Part shown: positions 1 to 8,998 of the stretch, one piece after another | Position numbering within the stretch: position 1 is the stretch's first letter | Layout: every line of letters starts with the position of its first letter | NCBI GenBank assembly: GCA_017962665.1 | Contig: JAGCUU010000004.1 | Span: 18,645-82,644 of the forward strand | From: Bacteroidales bacterium | GTDB taxonomy: Bacteria > Bacteroidota > Bacteroidia > Bacteroidales > P3 | Length of the DNA: 64,000 nt | Direction of reading: 5' to 3' | Made by a program: the position numbers and the translations under genes | Notes under the pieces: model-generated | Seen by the model: only the letters and a program-made list of their open reading frames with translations | Database searches by the model: none | Told to the model about the DNA's origin: nothing

Positions 1-2
1 CT

Positions 3-1652
3 GGCAAAGAGACTTCCGACAACGAAGCTGCCGAACTCTTTCTTCAAGCCATAAAGCACCTGATGGCGCAGTGCGGCATGGAGACCATAGAGTCACCCGT
101 GAGATTATGCGACCACGAGGAACTTATCCCGATGATCGCCTCCGACTCTATCAACTACTCCTCTCCTGTCACTTTGTCCAACGAAGAAATAAAGCACCTG
201 CTCGACTCTGTTACAACGACAGAAACGACGGAAGCTTCGTTTAACGAAAACGAGATACACAAAATCGTAACAGAACAACGGAAATACTTCCGCACAGGAG
301 TCACCCTCCCAATACGATGGCGTATCAAGCAACTTAAAAAACTTAAAGCGGCAGTCATAGCACACAAGAAGGAGTTTGAAGAGGCACTTGCCAAAGACTT
401 GGGCAGAAGCCGTGTGGAGGCTTATCTATGCGACATCGGACCAATAGTCACCGAAATCAACGAAATGCTCCATGGCCTGCGCCGCTGGGCACGTCCTGAA
501 CGACATTTCAGCGGATTGATGTGCTTCCCCAGCATGATTACCAAAGTATACAAGATGCCCTATGGCGTTTCGTTAGTCATCAGCCCATTCAACTTCCCCA
601 TCCTTCTCACCATTGGAGTTGTGGCGGCGGCGATGGCAGGCGGCAACACGGTGGTCATCAAATCCTCCAGCAAGTCGGCTGCCAGCACCGCAGCCCTCAA
701 GCACTTTTTCGCCGAGCTCTTCCCTCCGGAATATGTCACACTCATCGACGGAGGTCATGATGTGGCCGACATGTGTTTGGCACAGCGTTTCGACAAAATC
801 TTCTACACCGGCTCGCCAGCGGTGGGCAAGCATGTCCTTACCGAAGCCGCCAAAAACCTCACCCCTGTGGCGCTGGAACTGGGTGGCGAGACAGGTAACT
901 GGTGCGTTGTGCGCAAGGACGCCGACCTGAAGGACGCCGCACGCAAGGTAGCCTTCTTCAAGCTCACCAATGCCGGACAGATATGCATCAACATCAACCA
1001 GATAGCCGTTGCCGAAGAGGTTGCGGAAACATTTATCAAGGAACTGAAAAAGGCCTTTGTAACACAGATAGGGGAACATGCCGAAGAAAATCCGGAATAC
1101 CCCAAACTCATCACTGACGGAGCATACGACAAATGTGCAAGACTTGCCGACGAATACCGCGACCGCATCGTCTTCGGTGGTGTCGGCAACAGGGATACCC
1201 GTCGCTACGCCCCCACGATGATATATCCTGTCGATATCAATGAACATATCGTCCAGCACGAACTATTCTGTCCGTTGCTTCCCATAGTGCCGTTCAAGGA
1301 CTCTGAAGTCGACTCACTGATGGAGACCATCGCCGACCGCGAGCACCCGCTGGCCATGTATCTCTTCACCAAGAATATGCGGTGGGCCAACCGTGTGATG
1401 CGCACGCAGCAATACGGTGGAGGATGCATCAACGAGGTGTGCATTCACATGATGGTGAAAGGCGTACCATTCAACGGCACCGGCCATTCCGGCATGGGTG
1501 CCTACCACGGCGAGTGGGGCTTCCGCGAGTTCACGCATCCGCAGACAGTCCTTAAAGGCAGCACCCGCTTCAACCTGCCGCTAAGGGAGCACCCTTACTC
1601 AGGAAAAAAGGGGGAAATCAAGATGAGACTGTTAAAGATATTCGAGCGATAA
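3..1652 (+). CDS. Aldehyde dehydrogenase (class 3-like), C-terminal part of a probable Fe-ADH/ALDH fusion; 5' end outside window
   Basis: The aldehyde dehydrogenase part oxidises an aldehyde to an acid or acyl product with NAD(P)+. Counting from the internal ATG at 63, the general base Glu272 sits in LELGG and the catalytic Cys308 in GQIC, the usual spacing for the family. The frame is open to the window edge without a stop, so the ATG at 63 is probably internal. The first 70 or so residues, ending in INYSSPVTLSNEEI and LLDSV, resemble the C-terminal tail of iron-dependent alcohol dehydrogenases rather than an ALDH N-terminus; the ALDH homology begins near NENEIHKIV. This suggests an ADH-ALDH fusion, the reverse order of AdhE. 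The GH78 gene follows after 7 nt, so the two may be co-transcribed. The ALDH call is firm; the fusion partner is inferred from a short tail. Confidence 0.85.
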   Translation, partial: GKETSDNEAAELFLQAIKHLMAQCGMETIESPVRLCDHEELIPMIASDSINYSSPVTLSNEEIKHLLDSVTTTETTEASFNENEIHKIVTEQRKYFRTGVTLPIRWRIKQLKKLKAAVIAHKKEFEEALAKDLGRSRVEAYLCDIGPIVTEINEMLHGLRRWARPERHFSGLMCFPSMITKVYKMPYGVSLVISPFNFPILLTIGVVAAAMAGGNTVVIKSSSKSAASTAALKHFFAELFPPEYVTLIDGGHDVADMCLAQRFDKIFYTGSPAVGKHVLTEAAKNLTPVALELGGETGNWCVVRKDADLKDAARKVAFFKLTNAGQICININQIAVAEEVAETFIKELKKAFVTQIGEHAEENPEYPKLITDGAYDKCARLADEYRDRIVFGGVGNRDTRRYAPTMIYPVDINEHIVQHELFCPLLPIVPFKDSEVDSLMETIADREHPLAMYLFTKNMRWANRVMRTQQYGGGCINEVCIHMMVKGVPFNGTGHSGMGAYHGEWGFREFTHPQTVLKGSTRFNLPLREHPYSGKKGEIKMRLLKIFER

Positions 1653-1659
1653 GCATACA

Positions 1660-3900
1660 GTGAAAAAGGCGAGTATCATATTATGGTTTTCGCTGGTTTT
1701 GGCATATATTGCCAGTGCACAGGAGTTTATCGGCTGCCGCACCGACAGCAGCTGGGCCGAGGCACCTATACTACGCAAGATATTCACGCTGAAGGAAGGC
1801 GACTTCAAACACTACGACTTCCAAACCTTAACATTCACCGTCGATGTTACCTCGCTGGGATACCACGAGGTTTATGTAAACAATGTCAGGGTTGGCGACA
1901 AGGTGTTGCAACCCGCTGTGTCGCAGCTCAACAAGCGCGCCCTCCGGGTAACCTACGATATCACCGACCTTGTACACGAAGGCAAGAACGAGATAATGCT
2001 TAGGTTAGGCCAGGGTTGGGGGCGCATCTACGGCACTCCGGCAGTGGTGAAAGCGGCAGTCATGCGCGCGGTGTCTGATGATGAATGCGGCCTGAGCGAC
2101 TATGTCGTATGGACCGACAGCACCTGGGAGGCCACCCCTTCTGGATACAGCTATACAGGCAGCTGGCAGCCACTGCAGTTCGAAGGCGAACGGTACGATG
2201 CCCGTGTAAAGCCCAACTGGCGGCCAGCCTCAGTCTTTGATGCAAAAGACATTGTTGTATCGCGTCAGGAGTTCAAGGGCAACCGTATCGTTGATACTGT
2301 CGGGATACAGGCTTTCGAGTTGCTGCCCGACAGTAGTTTGCTGCTTGATTTTGGACGGGTGGTCACGGGATGGTTCGTGGCAGTGTTCGTGCCTCAGTAC
2401 ACCGAGACGGAAGATGACGAACCCGTTGCATTGCCTGCTGGCACCGAGGTGACGATAGAGTATCTCGACCATATAAATGCCAAGCCGCCTCACACAGAAA
2501 CCGACATATACATCTCCGACGGCAAAGGTAAGGACCTCTTCTGTAACCGTTTTCACACCCACTCCTTCCGCTATGTTCGCATCAAAGGGGCAGGTATCGT
2601 TGGTGCACGTGCCCTGCAAATCTCAGCCGTCGACCCCAATAAGGGCGCTAACTTCGAATGCAACGATGAACGGATGAACACTATCCACGACATGGTGAAG
2701 TACACCCTCAGCAACCTCACCTTTAGTGGCTATATGGTCGACTGTCCGCACCTCGAGCGCATGGGTTACGGCGGCGACGGCAACTCCTCTACCATGACGC
2801 TGCAGACCATCTGGGATGTGCGCGACACCTACCGCAACTGGATGCAGGCCTGGGGCGACGCCATGGAACCTGATGGCGAACTGCCATACGTGGCACCAGC
2901 CTTCCGCACCGGCGGCGGCCCCTATTGGAGCGGCTTTATCGTCAAAGCACCGTGGCGCACCTACCTCAACTGCGGCGACCGCTACCTCATCGTCGAGTAC
3001 TACAAAAAGATGAAACGCTGGCTGGAGTTTATCGAGCGCAACAGCGATGACTATATCCTGCAGCCTTGGCCCGACAACGAGCGGCACACATGGTTCCTCG
3101 GCGACTGGCTGGCTCCCGAAGGGGTTGACATCAAGGGCGAGAGCGTGCTGCATGTGAACAGCTGCTTCATCAGCGAATGTCTGTACGATATGGAGCGGAT
3201 GGCCATCATGACCGGCCATCACGATGACGCACGGCACTTTGCCGAATGGCGGAAAAATCTCAACGCATCCATCCATCGCCACTTCTACCACCCCGAGACA
3301 CATACTTATGCCAACGGCACTCCTCTCGACCAAGCCTACGCCCTGCTGATGGGCATCCCTCCTGACAGCGCCACCACTGCCGCGGTGAAGGCGCAGCTGC
3401 TCAAAGACTGCCACGGGAAGTACCGCGACCATATCGCCGTGGGCCTTGTCGGCATACCCGTCTTCACCGAATGGTGCATCAAGGAAAGGGAAACCGACTT
3501 GATGGCCACCATCTTGCGTCAAGAGGACTATCCTGGCTATCTCCACATGATTAACAACGGTGCCACCACGACTTGGGAGTCGTGGGACGGCCACCGCAGC
3601 CATGTCCACAACTGCTACACCGGCATAGGAATCTGGTTCTACCAGGCGCTAGCCGGTATACGTCCCGACCCCGAACAGCCCGGCTATAAGCACTTCTTCC
3701 TCGACCCGCAGCCATGCGAGGGCATTGATTGGGTGAAATGCTCCAAGCCCACCCTCTACGGCGACATTCGTGTTGAGATTACAAGGGAAGAGGTAAAAAT
3801 CACAGTCCCTGAAGGAGCATCGGCCACGGTATTCCCCGGCACCTCGCACGAACAAACGGTCGATGCCGGAACCTGGGAGTTTGAAATAAAATTTAAATAG
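1660..3900 (+). CDS. Alpha-L-rhamnosidase, glycoside hydrolase family 78
   Basis: Exported exo-enzyme that removes terminal alpha-L-rhamnose from glycans or glycosides. It uses a GTG start 7 nt after the upstream gene. The N-terminus is a signal peptide (MKKASIILWFSLVLAYIASA) with likely cleavage before QEF, placing the enzyme in the periplasm or at the cell surface. Beta-sandwich regions occupy roughly residues 30-330, followed by an (alpha/alpha)6 barrel. The barrel carries VDCPHLERMGYGGD, with Asp361, Glu366 and Asp373 spaced like the three acidic residues D567/E572/D579 of Bacillus RhaB. TTTWESW places Glu640 where the general base is expected. A short beta domain ends the protein. The 746-residue length is normal. 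The next gene is a GH89 enzyme, so the pair probably trims a rhamnose- and GlcNAc-containing substrate. No SusC/SusD pair is visible in this window. Confidence 0.92.
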   Translation: MKKASIILWFSLVLAYIASAQEFIGCRTDSSWAEAPILRKIFTLKEGDFKHYDFQTLTFTVDVTSLGYHEVYVNNVRVGDKVLQPAVSQLNKRALRVTYDITDLVHEGKNEIMLRLGQGWGRIYGTPAVVKAAVMRAVSDDECGLSDYVVWTDSTWEATPSGYSYTGSWQPLQFEGERYDARVKPNWRPASVFDAKDIVVSRQEFKGNRIVDTVGIQAFELLPDSSLLLDFGRVVTGWFVAVFVPQYTETEDDEPVALPAGTEVTIEYLDHINAKPPHTETDIYISDGKGKDLFCNRFHTHSFRYVRIKGAGIVGARALQISAVDPNKGANFECNDERMNTIHDMVKYTLSNLTFSGYMVDCPHLERMGYGGDGNSSTMTLQTIWDVRDTYRNWMQAWGDAMEPDGELPYVAPAFRTGGGPYWSGFIVKAPWRTYLNCGDRYLIVEYYKKMKRWLEFIERNSDDYILQPWPDNERHTWFLGDWLAPEGVDIKGESVLHVNSCFISECLYDMERMAIMTGHHDDARHFAEWRKNLNASIHRHFYHPETHTYANGTPLDQAYALLMGIPPDSATTAAVKAQLLKDCHGKYRDHIAVGLVGIPVFTEWCIKERETDLMATILRQEDYPGYLHMINNGATTTWESWDGHRSHVHNCYTGIGIWFYQALAGIRPDPEQPGYKHFFLDPQPCEGIDWVKCSKPTLYGDIRVEITREEVKITVPEGASATVFPGTSHEQTVDAGTWEFEIKFK

Positions 3901-3954
3901 TTTGCCCCTCTGCGACTGTAACATGAATAATATTTTCTTCAACATCCGTAATAT

Positions 3955-6132
3955 ATGAATAGGCGTTATGCATTAATAATTCTGCTTTTGATGGTGTTGC
4001 CAATAGTTGGCACCGCACAGGGGGCAGCAGCATTGGCCGAGAGACTGCTGGGAAACGAGGTGCGCCACTTCGTTTTCTGTGGGATACCTGCTTCAGAGGC
4101 CTCGGGCGACACCTTCTTCGTAGCGCCGAGTGCCGACGGCAAATATATTCTTATTGGTGGTAACAACGACATCAGCATGGCCGTAGGACTGAATTATTAC
4201 CTGCGGAAATATGCCAAAGTGCATGTCTCGTGGTTCAACACCGAACCCCTACAATTGCCCGAGAAATGGCCACTGCCTCCATGCAAAGAGGGCGGCAAGG
4301 CTGCGGTACCGCAACGCTTCTTCCTCAACTACTGTACCTACGGTTACACAATGGTGTGGTGGCAGTGGCCTCAATGGGAGCGTTTCATCGACTGGATGGC
4401 GCTCAACGGCATCAATATGCCGCTGGCGCTGACGGGACAGGAGGCCGTGTGGCAGGAGGTGTGGCGAGAGATGGACATGACAGACGACGAGATACGCGCC
4501 TACTTCTCGGGGCCTGCACACCTCCCCTGGCACCGCATGGCCAACCTCGACGGCTTTGGGGGTCCCCTGCCGCAGTCGTGGATTGACGGCCAGAAAGAAT
4601 TGCAGAAGCAGATATTGGAGCGCGAGCGTGCTCTCGGTATGACGCCCGTGCTGCCCGCCTTTGCGGGGCATGTGCCGTCGCGCATCGCGGAGCTCAGCCC
4701 TAAGGCCGACATAAAGCGACTCTCGCCCTGGTGCGGATTCGAGCCCACCTGCTTTCTCAACTCCACTGACCCGCTCTTCGCCGACATCCAGCGGCGCTAC
4801 CTTGCCAAGCAGGAGGCGCTCTACGGCACCGACCATATCTACGGTGTCGACCCCTTCAACGAGATGGATCCGCCCTCGTGGGAGCCCGACTACCTGGCGG
4901 CGGTGTCGAATGGCATCTACCGCACCCTGCAACAATCCGACCCTGAGGCGCGATGGCTGCAGATGAGCTGGGTCTTCTACTACAAGCGCAAGCAGTGGAC
5001 TCCAGAGCGGCTCAAAGCCTACCTTACCGCTGTGCCGCAGGACAGCCTCGTGCTGCTCGACTATTTCTGTGAGAAGACCGAGGTGTGGCGCGAGACGGAG
5101 GGGTTTTACGGACAGCCCTTCATCTGGTGCTATCTTGGCAACTTTGGAGGCAACACCATGCTGGTGGGCGACCTTTACGCTCTGGAGAACAAGTTGAGGT
5201 CAGCCCTCAACGAGTCGAACCGCAACCTCATCGGTGTAGGCTCAACGCTCGAGGGTTTTGATTGCAGCCCTCAGACATACGAATTCCTTTTCTCGTCAGT
5301 ATGGGGTGTTTCGGCCAATAACTTCGTCGACCAATGGGCAGATATGCGCTACGGCAAGGAGAATAAGACCGTACGCAAAGCCTGGCACCTGCTTGCCGAC
5401 AGCGTCTACAAGGACTGGTCGTTCTACGGACTAGGAACGCAGATGGTGGCGCGACCCGACTTCGAGGGTCACGGCACCTACTACACAAAACCCTACTATT
5501 CCTACAACAACGACCGTCTGCTGGAGGCCATACGCTTGCTGATGAAGAAACCCGTCGACCGCTACGGATATGAGTACGACATCGTCAACCTCCTCTCCCA
5601 GTGGATGGGCAACCATTTTATGGACATCCGCAACGCCTTCACCGAGGCCTACAAGGCGGGCGACACCATGGCCATGCAGCAAGCCTACCGTGCCGCCGAG
5701 CGGCTGATGTGCGATGCAGACCTGCTGCTTTGTTCCAAGCGTGAATACAGCTTCTCCCATTGGGTCTCCGCTGCCCGCCAGTGGGGAGGCGACGACAAAG
5801 TGTTATGCGACTACTACGGCATTCAGGCCCACACCCTGCTCACCGTCTGGGGCGGTCCCGTACTCAACGACTACGCCAACCGCTTATGGGGTGGATTGCT
5901 AAAAGATTACTATTGGCAACAGCGTTGGAGACCATTCTTCGAGGGTGCGCTGCAAGCCCGCAGAGAGGGCAAGGTTTTCGATGAAGAGGTGTTCAAACAC
6001 GACCTTTCCGAACGCGAACAGGCTTTCGCTCAACGCACATGGAGCCTACTCTCTTACAAGATCCCTCCAAAAACACTACAGCAAGCTAAAGAGATACTCA
6101 AACGTATCGACCAAGGGGTGTACAACCCATAA
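3955..6132 (+). CDS. Alpha-N-acetylglucosaminidase, glycoside hydrolase family 89
   Basis: Removes terminal alpha-linked N-acetylglucosamine, for example from mucin-type or heparan-like glycans. This is the bacterial counterpart of human NAGLU. The signal peptide is MNRRYALIILLLMVLPIVGT, followed by a small N-terminal alpha/beta domain (to about residue 105) and then the catalytic barrel with the family hallmarks TYGYTMVWWQWPQWERFIDW and NGINMPLALTGQE. Glu303 in VDPFNEMDPP fits the acid/base, and Glu433 in GSTLEGFDCSP fits the nucleophile. The 725-residue length is standard, with no extra carbohydrate-binding modules. It lies 54 nt after the GH78 gene and 18 nt before an aldose-epimerase-like gene, probably in one operon. 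Host mucin glycan foraging is a reasonable inference but is not shown by the sequence. Confidence 0.93.
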   Translation: MNRRYALIILLLMVLPIVGTAQGAAALAERLLGNEVRHFVFCGIPASEASGDTFFVAPSADGKYILIGGNNDISMAVGLNYYLRKYAKVHVSWFNTEPLQLPEKWPLPPCKEGGKAAVPQRFFLNYCTYGYTMVWWQWPQWERFIDWMALNGINMPLALTGQEAVWQEVWREMDMTDDEIRAYFSGPAHLPWHRMANLDGFGGPLPQSWIDGQKELQKQILERERALGMTPVLPAFAGHVPSRIAELSPKADIKRLSPWCGFEPTCFLNSTDPLFADIQRRYLAKQEALYGTDHIYGVDPFNEMDPPSWEPDYLAAVSNGIYRTLQQSDPEARWLQMSWVFYYKRKQWTPERLKAYLTAVPQDSLVLLDYFCEKTEVWRETEGFYGQPFIWCYLGNFGGNTMLVGDLYALENKLRSALNESNRNLIGVGSTLEGFDCSPQTYEFLFSSVWGVSANNFVDQWADMRYGKENKTVRKAWHLLADSVYKDWSFYGLGTQMVARPDFEGHGTYYTKPYYSYNNDRLLEAIRLLMKKPVDRYGYEYDIVNLLSQWMGNHFMDIRNAFTEAYKAGDTMAMQQAYRAAERLMCDADLLLCSKREYSFSHWVSAARQWGGDDKVLCDYYGIQAHTLLTVWGGPVLNDYANRLWGGLLKDYYWQQRWRPFFEGALQARREGKVFDEEVFKHDLSEREQAFAQRTWSLLSYKIPPKTLQQAKEILKRIDQGVYNP

Positions 6133-6150
6133 AACGACAAATGTAATATT

Positions 6151-7011
6151 ATGAAACTTAGCAACGATATCATCACCATTGAGGTGGCTGAACATGGAGC
6201 CGAACTGGTAAGTCTCAAAAAGGGTGGCCGCGAATACCTGTGGACAGGTGATGCAGCCTTCTGGAACCGTCATGCACCGATACTTTTCCCTGCCGTCGGG
6301 AAACCCTATAACAACGAATTGCATGTAGACGGCAAGGTCTATCCTATGAAACAGCACGGCTACGCTCGCGACAGCGAGTTCAAGGTCATCGACAAGGGTC
6401 GTTTGCGCATGAAGGAGAGTTCCCTCAGTGACAGTTATCCCTATCGTCTGGGGTTGGAAGCTTATTATCGCTTGGATGGCAGTGATGTGGAGATAAAGTG
6501 GACTGTGAAGAACCTTGACGACAAAGAGGCTTTCTTCCAGATTGGCGCCCATCCCGGTTTTATATTGCCCGATTACGAACCAGGAAGAATGTTTAACGGG
6601 TCTGTTCGCTTCTACAGCAAAGAAGGGAAACGCATAAACCCCACCCTCACATCAGGACTTGAGGACGGCAACCGAGTTCCGAAAGGTGCAAATAACTTCC
6701 TGCTTCACGAGACGCCTCTTATGCCCAACACTTTTGCCCATGACGCTCTTATCATTGAGCAGGGACAAGTGGGAGCGGTGCAATTGTATGACAGACATTG
6801 TGAACCAGTCTTGGCTGTGCATTGTCCGCAGGCCGAGGCCTTCGGAATCTGGGCTCCCAATAAAGAAGGCTGCCCCTTCATCTGTATCGAGCCATGGTGT
6901 GGCATCTGCGACGCGAAAGGCTTCACCGACGACATCTCCAAGCGCCAGTACATCCATCGCTTGGCGCCCAAGGAGAGCTACGAATTCATTTACACCATCC
7001 AACTATATTGA
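6151..7011 (+). CDS. Aldose 1-epimerase family protein (LacX-like)
   Basis: Cytoplasmic beta-sandwich protein of the galactose-mutarotase superfamily, which interconverts alpha and beta anomers of aldoses or hexose-6-phosphates. Family features are the N-terminal segment AEHGAELVSLKKGGREYLW, WNRHAPILFPAVGKP, the histidine in MKQHGYARDSEF, and IGAHPGF with the second conserved histidine. The C-terminal CIEPWCGICD is typical of the LacX subgroup. There is no signal peptide, so it probably acts on sugars that have been released and imported. It begins 18 nt after the GH89 stop and ends 3 nt before the NUDIX gene. The exact sugar cannot be told from sequence. Confidence 0.85.
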   Translation: MKLSNDIITIEVAEHGAELVSLKKGGREYLWTGDAAFWNRHAPILFPAVGKPYNNELHVDGKVYPMKQHGYARDSEFKVIDKGRLRMKESSLSDSYPYRLGLEAYYRLDGSDVEIKWTVKNLDDKEAFFQIGAHPGFILPDYEPGRMFNGSVRFYSKEGKRINPTLTSGLEDGNRVPKGANNFLLHETPLMPNTFAHDALIIEQGQVGAVQLYDRHCEPVLAVHCPQAEAFGIWAPNKEGCPFICIEPWCGICDAKGFTDDISKRQYIHRLAPKESYEFIYTIQLY

Positions 7012-7014
7012 ACC

Positions 7015-7407
7015 ATGAAACAAATAGAAGTCGTTGCAGCCATAATACACGATTCTGAAGGTCGCATATTCGCCACGCAGCGTGGATATGGTGAGTGGAA
7101 AGGCTGGTGGGAGTTCCCTGGTGGCAAGGTAGAGGCCAGCGAGAGCCATGAAGAAGCCCTGCGGCGCGAAATCTGGGAAGAATTGGAGACAAGCATCGTC
7201 ATCGAGCGTCTGTTGGCGACGGTTGAATGGGATTACCCGAAGTTCCATCTCACTATGCACTGCTACTGGTGCCATGTGGAGAGCGGAACCCTTACCTTGA
7301 AAGAACACGAGGCGGCGCGGTGGCTAAAACCTGACAAATTGGAGAGTGTCAACTGGCTTCCTGCAGACAAAAGTCTTGTCAATCAACTTGCAGACAAAAC
7401 AGTATAA
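7015..7407 (+). CDS. NUDIX hydrolase, MutT-like
   Basis: Small (130 aa) cytoplasmic pyrophosphohydrolase, probably cleansing the nucleotide pool of 8-oxo-dGTP or similar. The NUDIX box is complete: Gly, five residues, Glu, seven residues, then REIWEEL, within GGKVEASESHEEALRREIW. The N-terminal VVAAIIHDSEGRIFATQRG and the WEFPGGK core are typical of MutT. The start lies 3 nt after the preceding stop, so it is translated with the sugar genes, though its role is probably housekeeping. It is convergent with the unknown gene that ends at 7427, leaving 19 nt with no recognisable hairpin. It could also be another NUDIX subfamily; MutT is favoured by length and the GYGEWKGWWEFPGG segment. Confidence 0.88.
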   Translation: MKQIEVVAAIIHDSEGRIFATQRGYGEWKGWWEFPGGKVEASESHEEALRREIWEELETSIVIERLLATVEWDYPKFHLTMHCYWCHVESGTLTLKEHEAARWLKPDKLESVNWLPADKSLVNQLADKTV

Positions 7408-7426
7408 TAATCCAAGTATTGCTTTA

Positions 7427-8995
7427 CTATTTAGTAGCGGCGATCAGCAGTGCGAGCAAGCTGCCAATAGCGACCAAAACAGATATGAGTAACAGCCAAG
7501 TATATGGCCGTGCACCACATTCATCTGGTGAAGAGCGACGCTTGATAACACTGACACCGACAGACGCATCAGCCAGCAGAAATCCACAGATGAAGATTAA
7601 TTCCGTTTTCAAGCCGGGAGTTAATTCACGCATAACATAAGGACCAGCAACAACACAACATAGTATCAAGGCAGCCAAAACAGCAAAGAGTCGAATATTG
7701 AAACTCATGGGATGCTGATGACTTTGGCCTTTTGCAGTCACCGAGAGACGCAACGAGACAAAGAAGAAAACCATGCCTAAAGCAAAATACAACGCCCCTG
7801 TTTTATGGTAGTCCAAATCCATCAATGACGCCACCACACATCCCACCAAAGCAACAGCCGCAATAATAAGGATAACCTTAATTCTAAATCTTGTCGAAGT
7901 CTCCTCTTTTATTTTTTCCTCTATGTCTATTTTTTTCACAGGCTCCTGCTTGACAGGCTGTGCTGGATTGATTATAGGTATACTCTGTCTTTGACTAATA
8001 TCGTTCGATTTTTTTTGCGGATTTGGATTAGGTTGATAGTTTTTTACCTCATGCCGAATAGATTCCTGTCGGGGTGTGTTTAGCGGGATGTCTGAAGTTA
8101 TTTCATGCTGTCGGCCATGGACATTTGGCGTGTTATGGCGTTGTATTTCCATTTCGCGCCGCCGATTGCGTTCTTTTTCAATCCTTACAATATCATCGTC
8201 TGAAAAGGGGCTATACAAACCATATCTCTTTTCACGATCATGCTCGTCGATAACCGTTCCGTAATTAAAGTCGATTTCATTGAGCACGAACATTGTCATT
8301 TTTTTCAGCTCAGACACATATCGATTCTTTATCTTGTCGATGTCGACTTGAGGAATGCCCTTATCTTTCATCCACTGCCACAAAGAAGCATGGTCGAACA
8401 ATCCCGCATTGTGAAGAATATGCAACTCGTTGGCATTACCATCGAACATTCGCTTTACCATCTGCAAACGTTCAAACCATGGAGTCTCTGTCATATTCCT
8501 GTCCTGCAAAAAAACAAGCACATCGTTCAAAGCACCAACAAAGTCATCGCCATTAAACGGAAAGCAGGGTTTGTCGTCAACAATCTGAGATACTGCATGC
8601 TGTATTTTCATGTTGGAATCGCTTCCACTCCAATAATAATACTCAGCCGGAATATATTCAAACCACAAATCTTCAGGTCTGACGCATTCGTCGTCGGGAG
8701 AAATAAAAGGTTCGCCATTTACATGTTCAATTGGAAAATATCTCTTTATTATCAAGTATTCATGCGCGAGCATTTCCTCTTCATAGCTTACTGTCAAATC
8801 CTCCTGAGGAAACACAAAATAGTAATAGAATTTTGTATCGTCCTCATTATCTTTATCACTTTGGAAAGCTTGAAAGAGATTGTTGCAAGGAATTGCTTCG
8901 ATATTTTCTTCGTATTTCAAGAAGCAACTAACCATCAAGTATAGAGGCCAGTCAACATCCGACTTTTTAATGGGAAATAAAGTGTATTCTGTCAT
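7427..8995 (-). CDS. Unknown protein with C-terminal transmembrane domain
   Basis: I do not recognise this 522-residue protein. The first 280 residues are soluble, acidic and rich in aromatic residues. Residues about 280-365 form a low-complexity Gln/Asn/Pro/Arg-rich linker that includes QPVKQEPVKKIDIEEKIKEE. The remainder contains about four hydrophobic segments (starting at VILIIAAVALVGCVVASLM, ALYFALGMVFFFVSL, LFAVLAALILCCVVAG and LLLISVLVAIGSLLALLI), and the C-terminus is near the last helix. The start lies 3 nt downstream of the stop of another unknown gene, and the two probably form a pair. The topology, a cytoplasmic domain tethered to a membrane bundle, could suit a sensor or a membrane-acting effector, but nothing in the sequence settles this. 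Confidence 0.6.
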   Translation of the reverse strand: MTEYTLFPIKKSDVDWPLYLMVSCFLKYEENIEAIPCNNLFQAFQSDKDNEDDTKFYYYFVFPQEDLTVSYEEEMLAHEYLIIKRYFPIEHVNGEPFISPDDECVRPEDLWFEYIPAEYYYWSGSDSNMKIQHAVSQIVDDKPCFPFNGDDFVGALNDVLVFLQDRNMTETPWFERLQMVKRMFDGNANELHILHNAGLFDHASLWQWMKDKGIPQVDIDKIKNRYVSELKKMTMFVLNEIDFNYGTVIDEHDREKRYGLYSPFSDDDIVRIEKERNRRREMEIQRHNTPNVHGRQHEITSDIPLNTPRQESIRHEVKNYQPNPNPQKKSNDISQRQSIPIINPAQPVKQEPVKKIDIEEKIKEETSTRFRIKVILIIAAVALVGCVVASLMDLDYHKTGALYFALGMVFFFVSLRLSVTAKGQSHQHPMSFNIRLFAVLAALILCCVVAGPYVMRELTPGLKTELIFICGFLLADASVGVSVIKRRSSPDECGARPYTWLLLISVLVAIGSLLALLIAATK

Positions 8996-8998
8996 AGG

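Noticed and set aside
2623-3609. A 328-codon open frame on the minus strand opposite the GH78 gene
   Set aside because: The GH78 catalytic residues lie on the other strand; the antisense product is Val/Ala/His-rich with no domain pattern.
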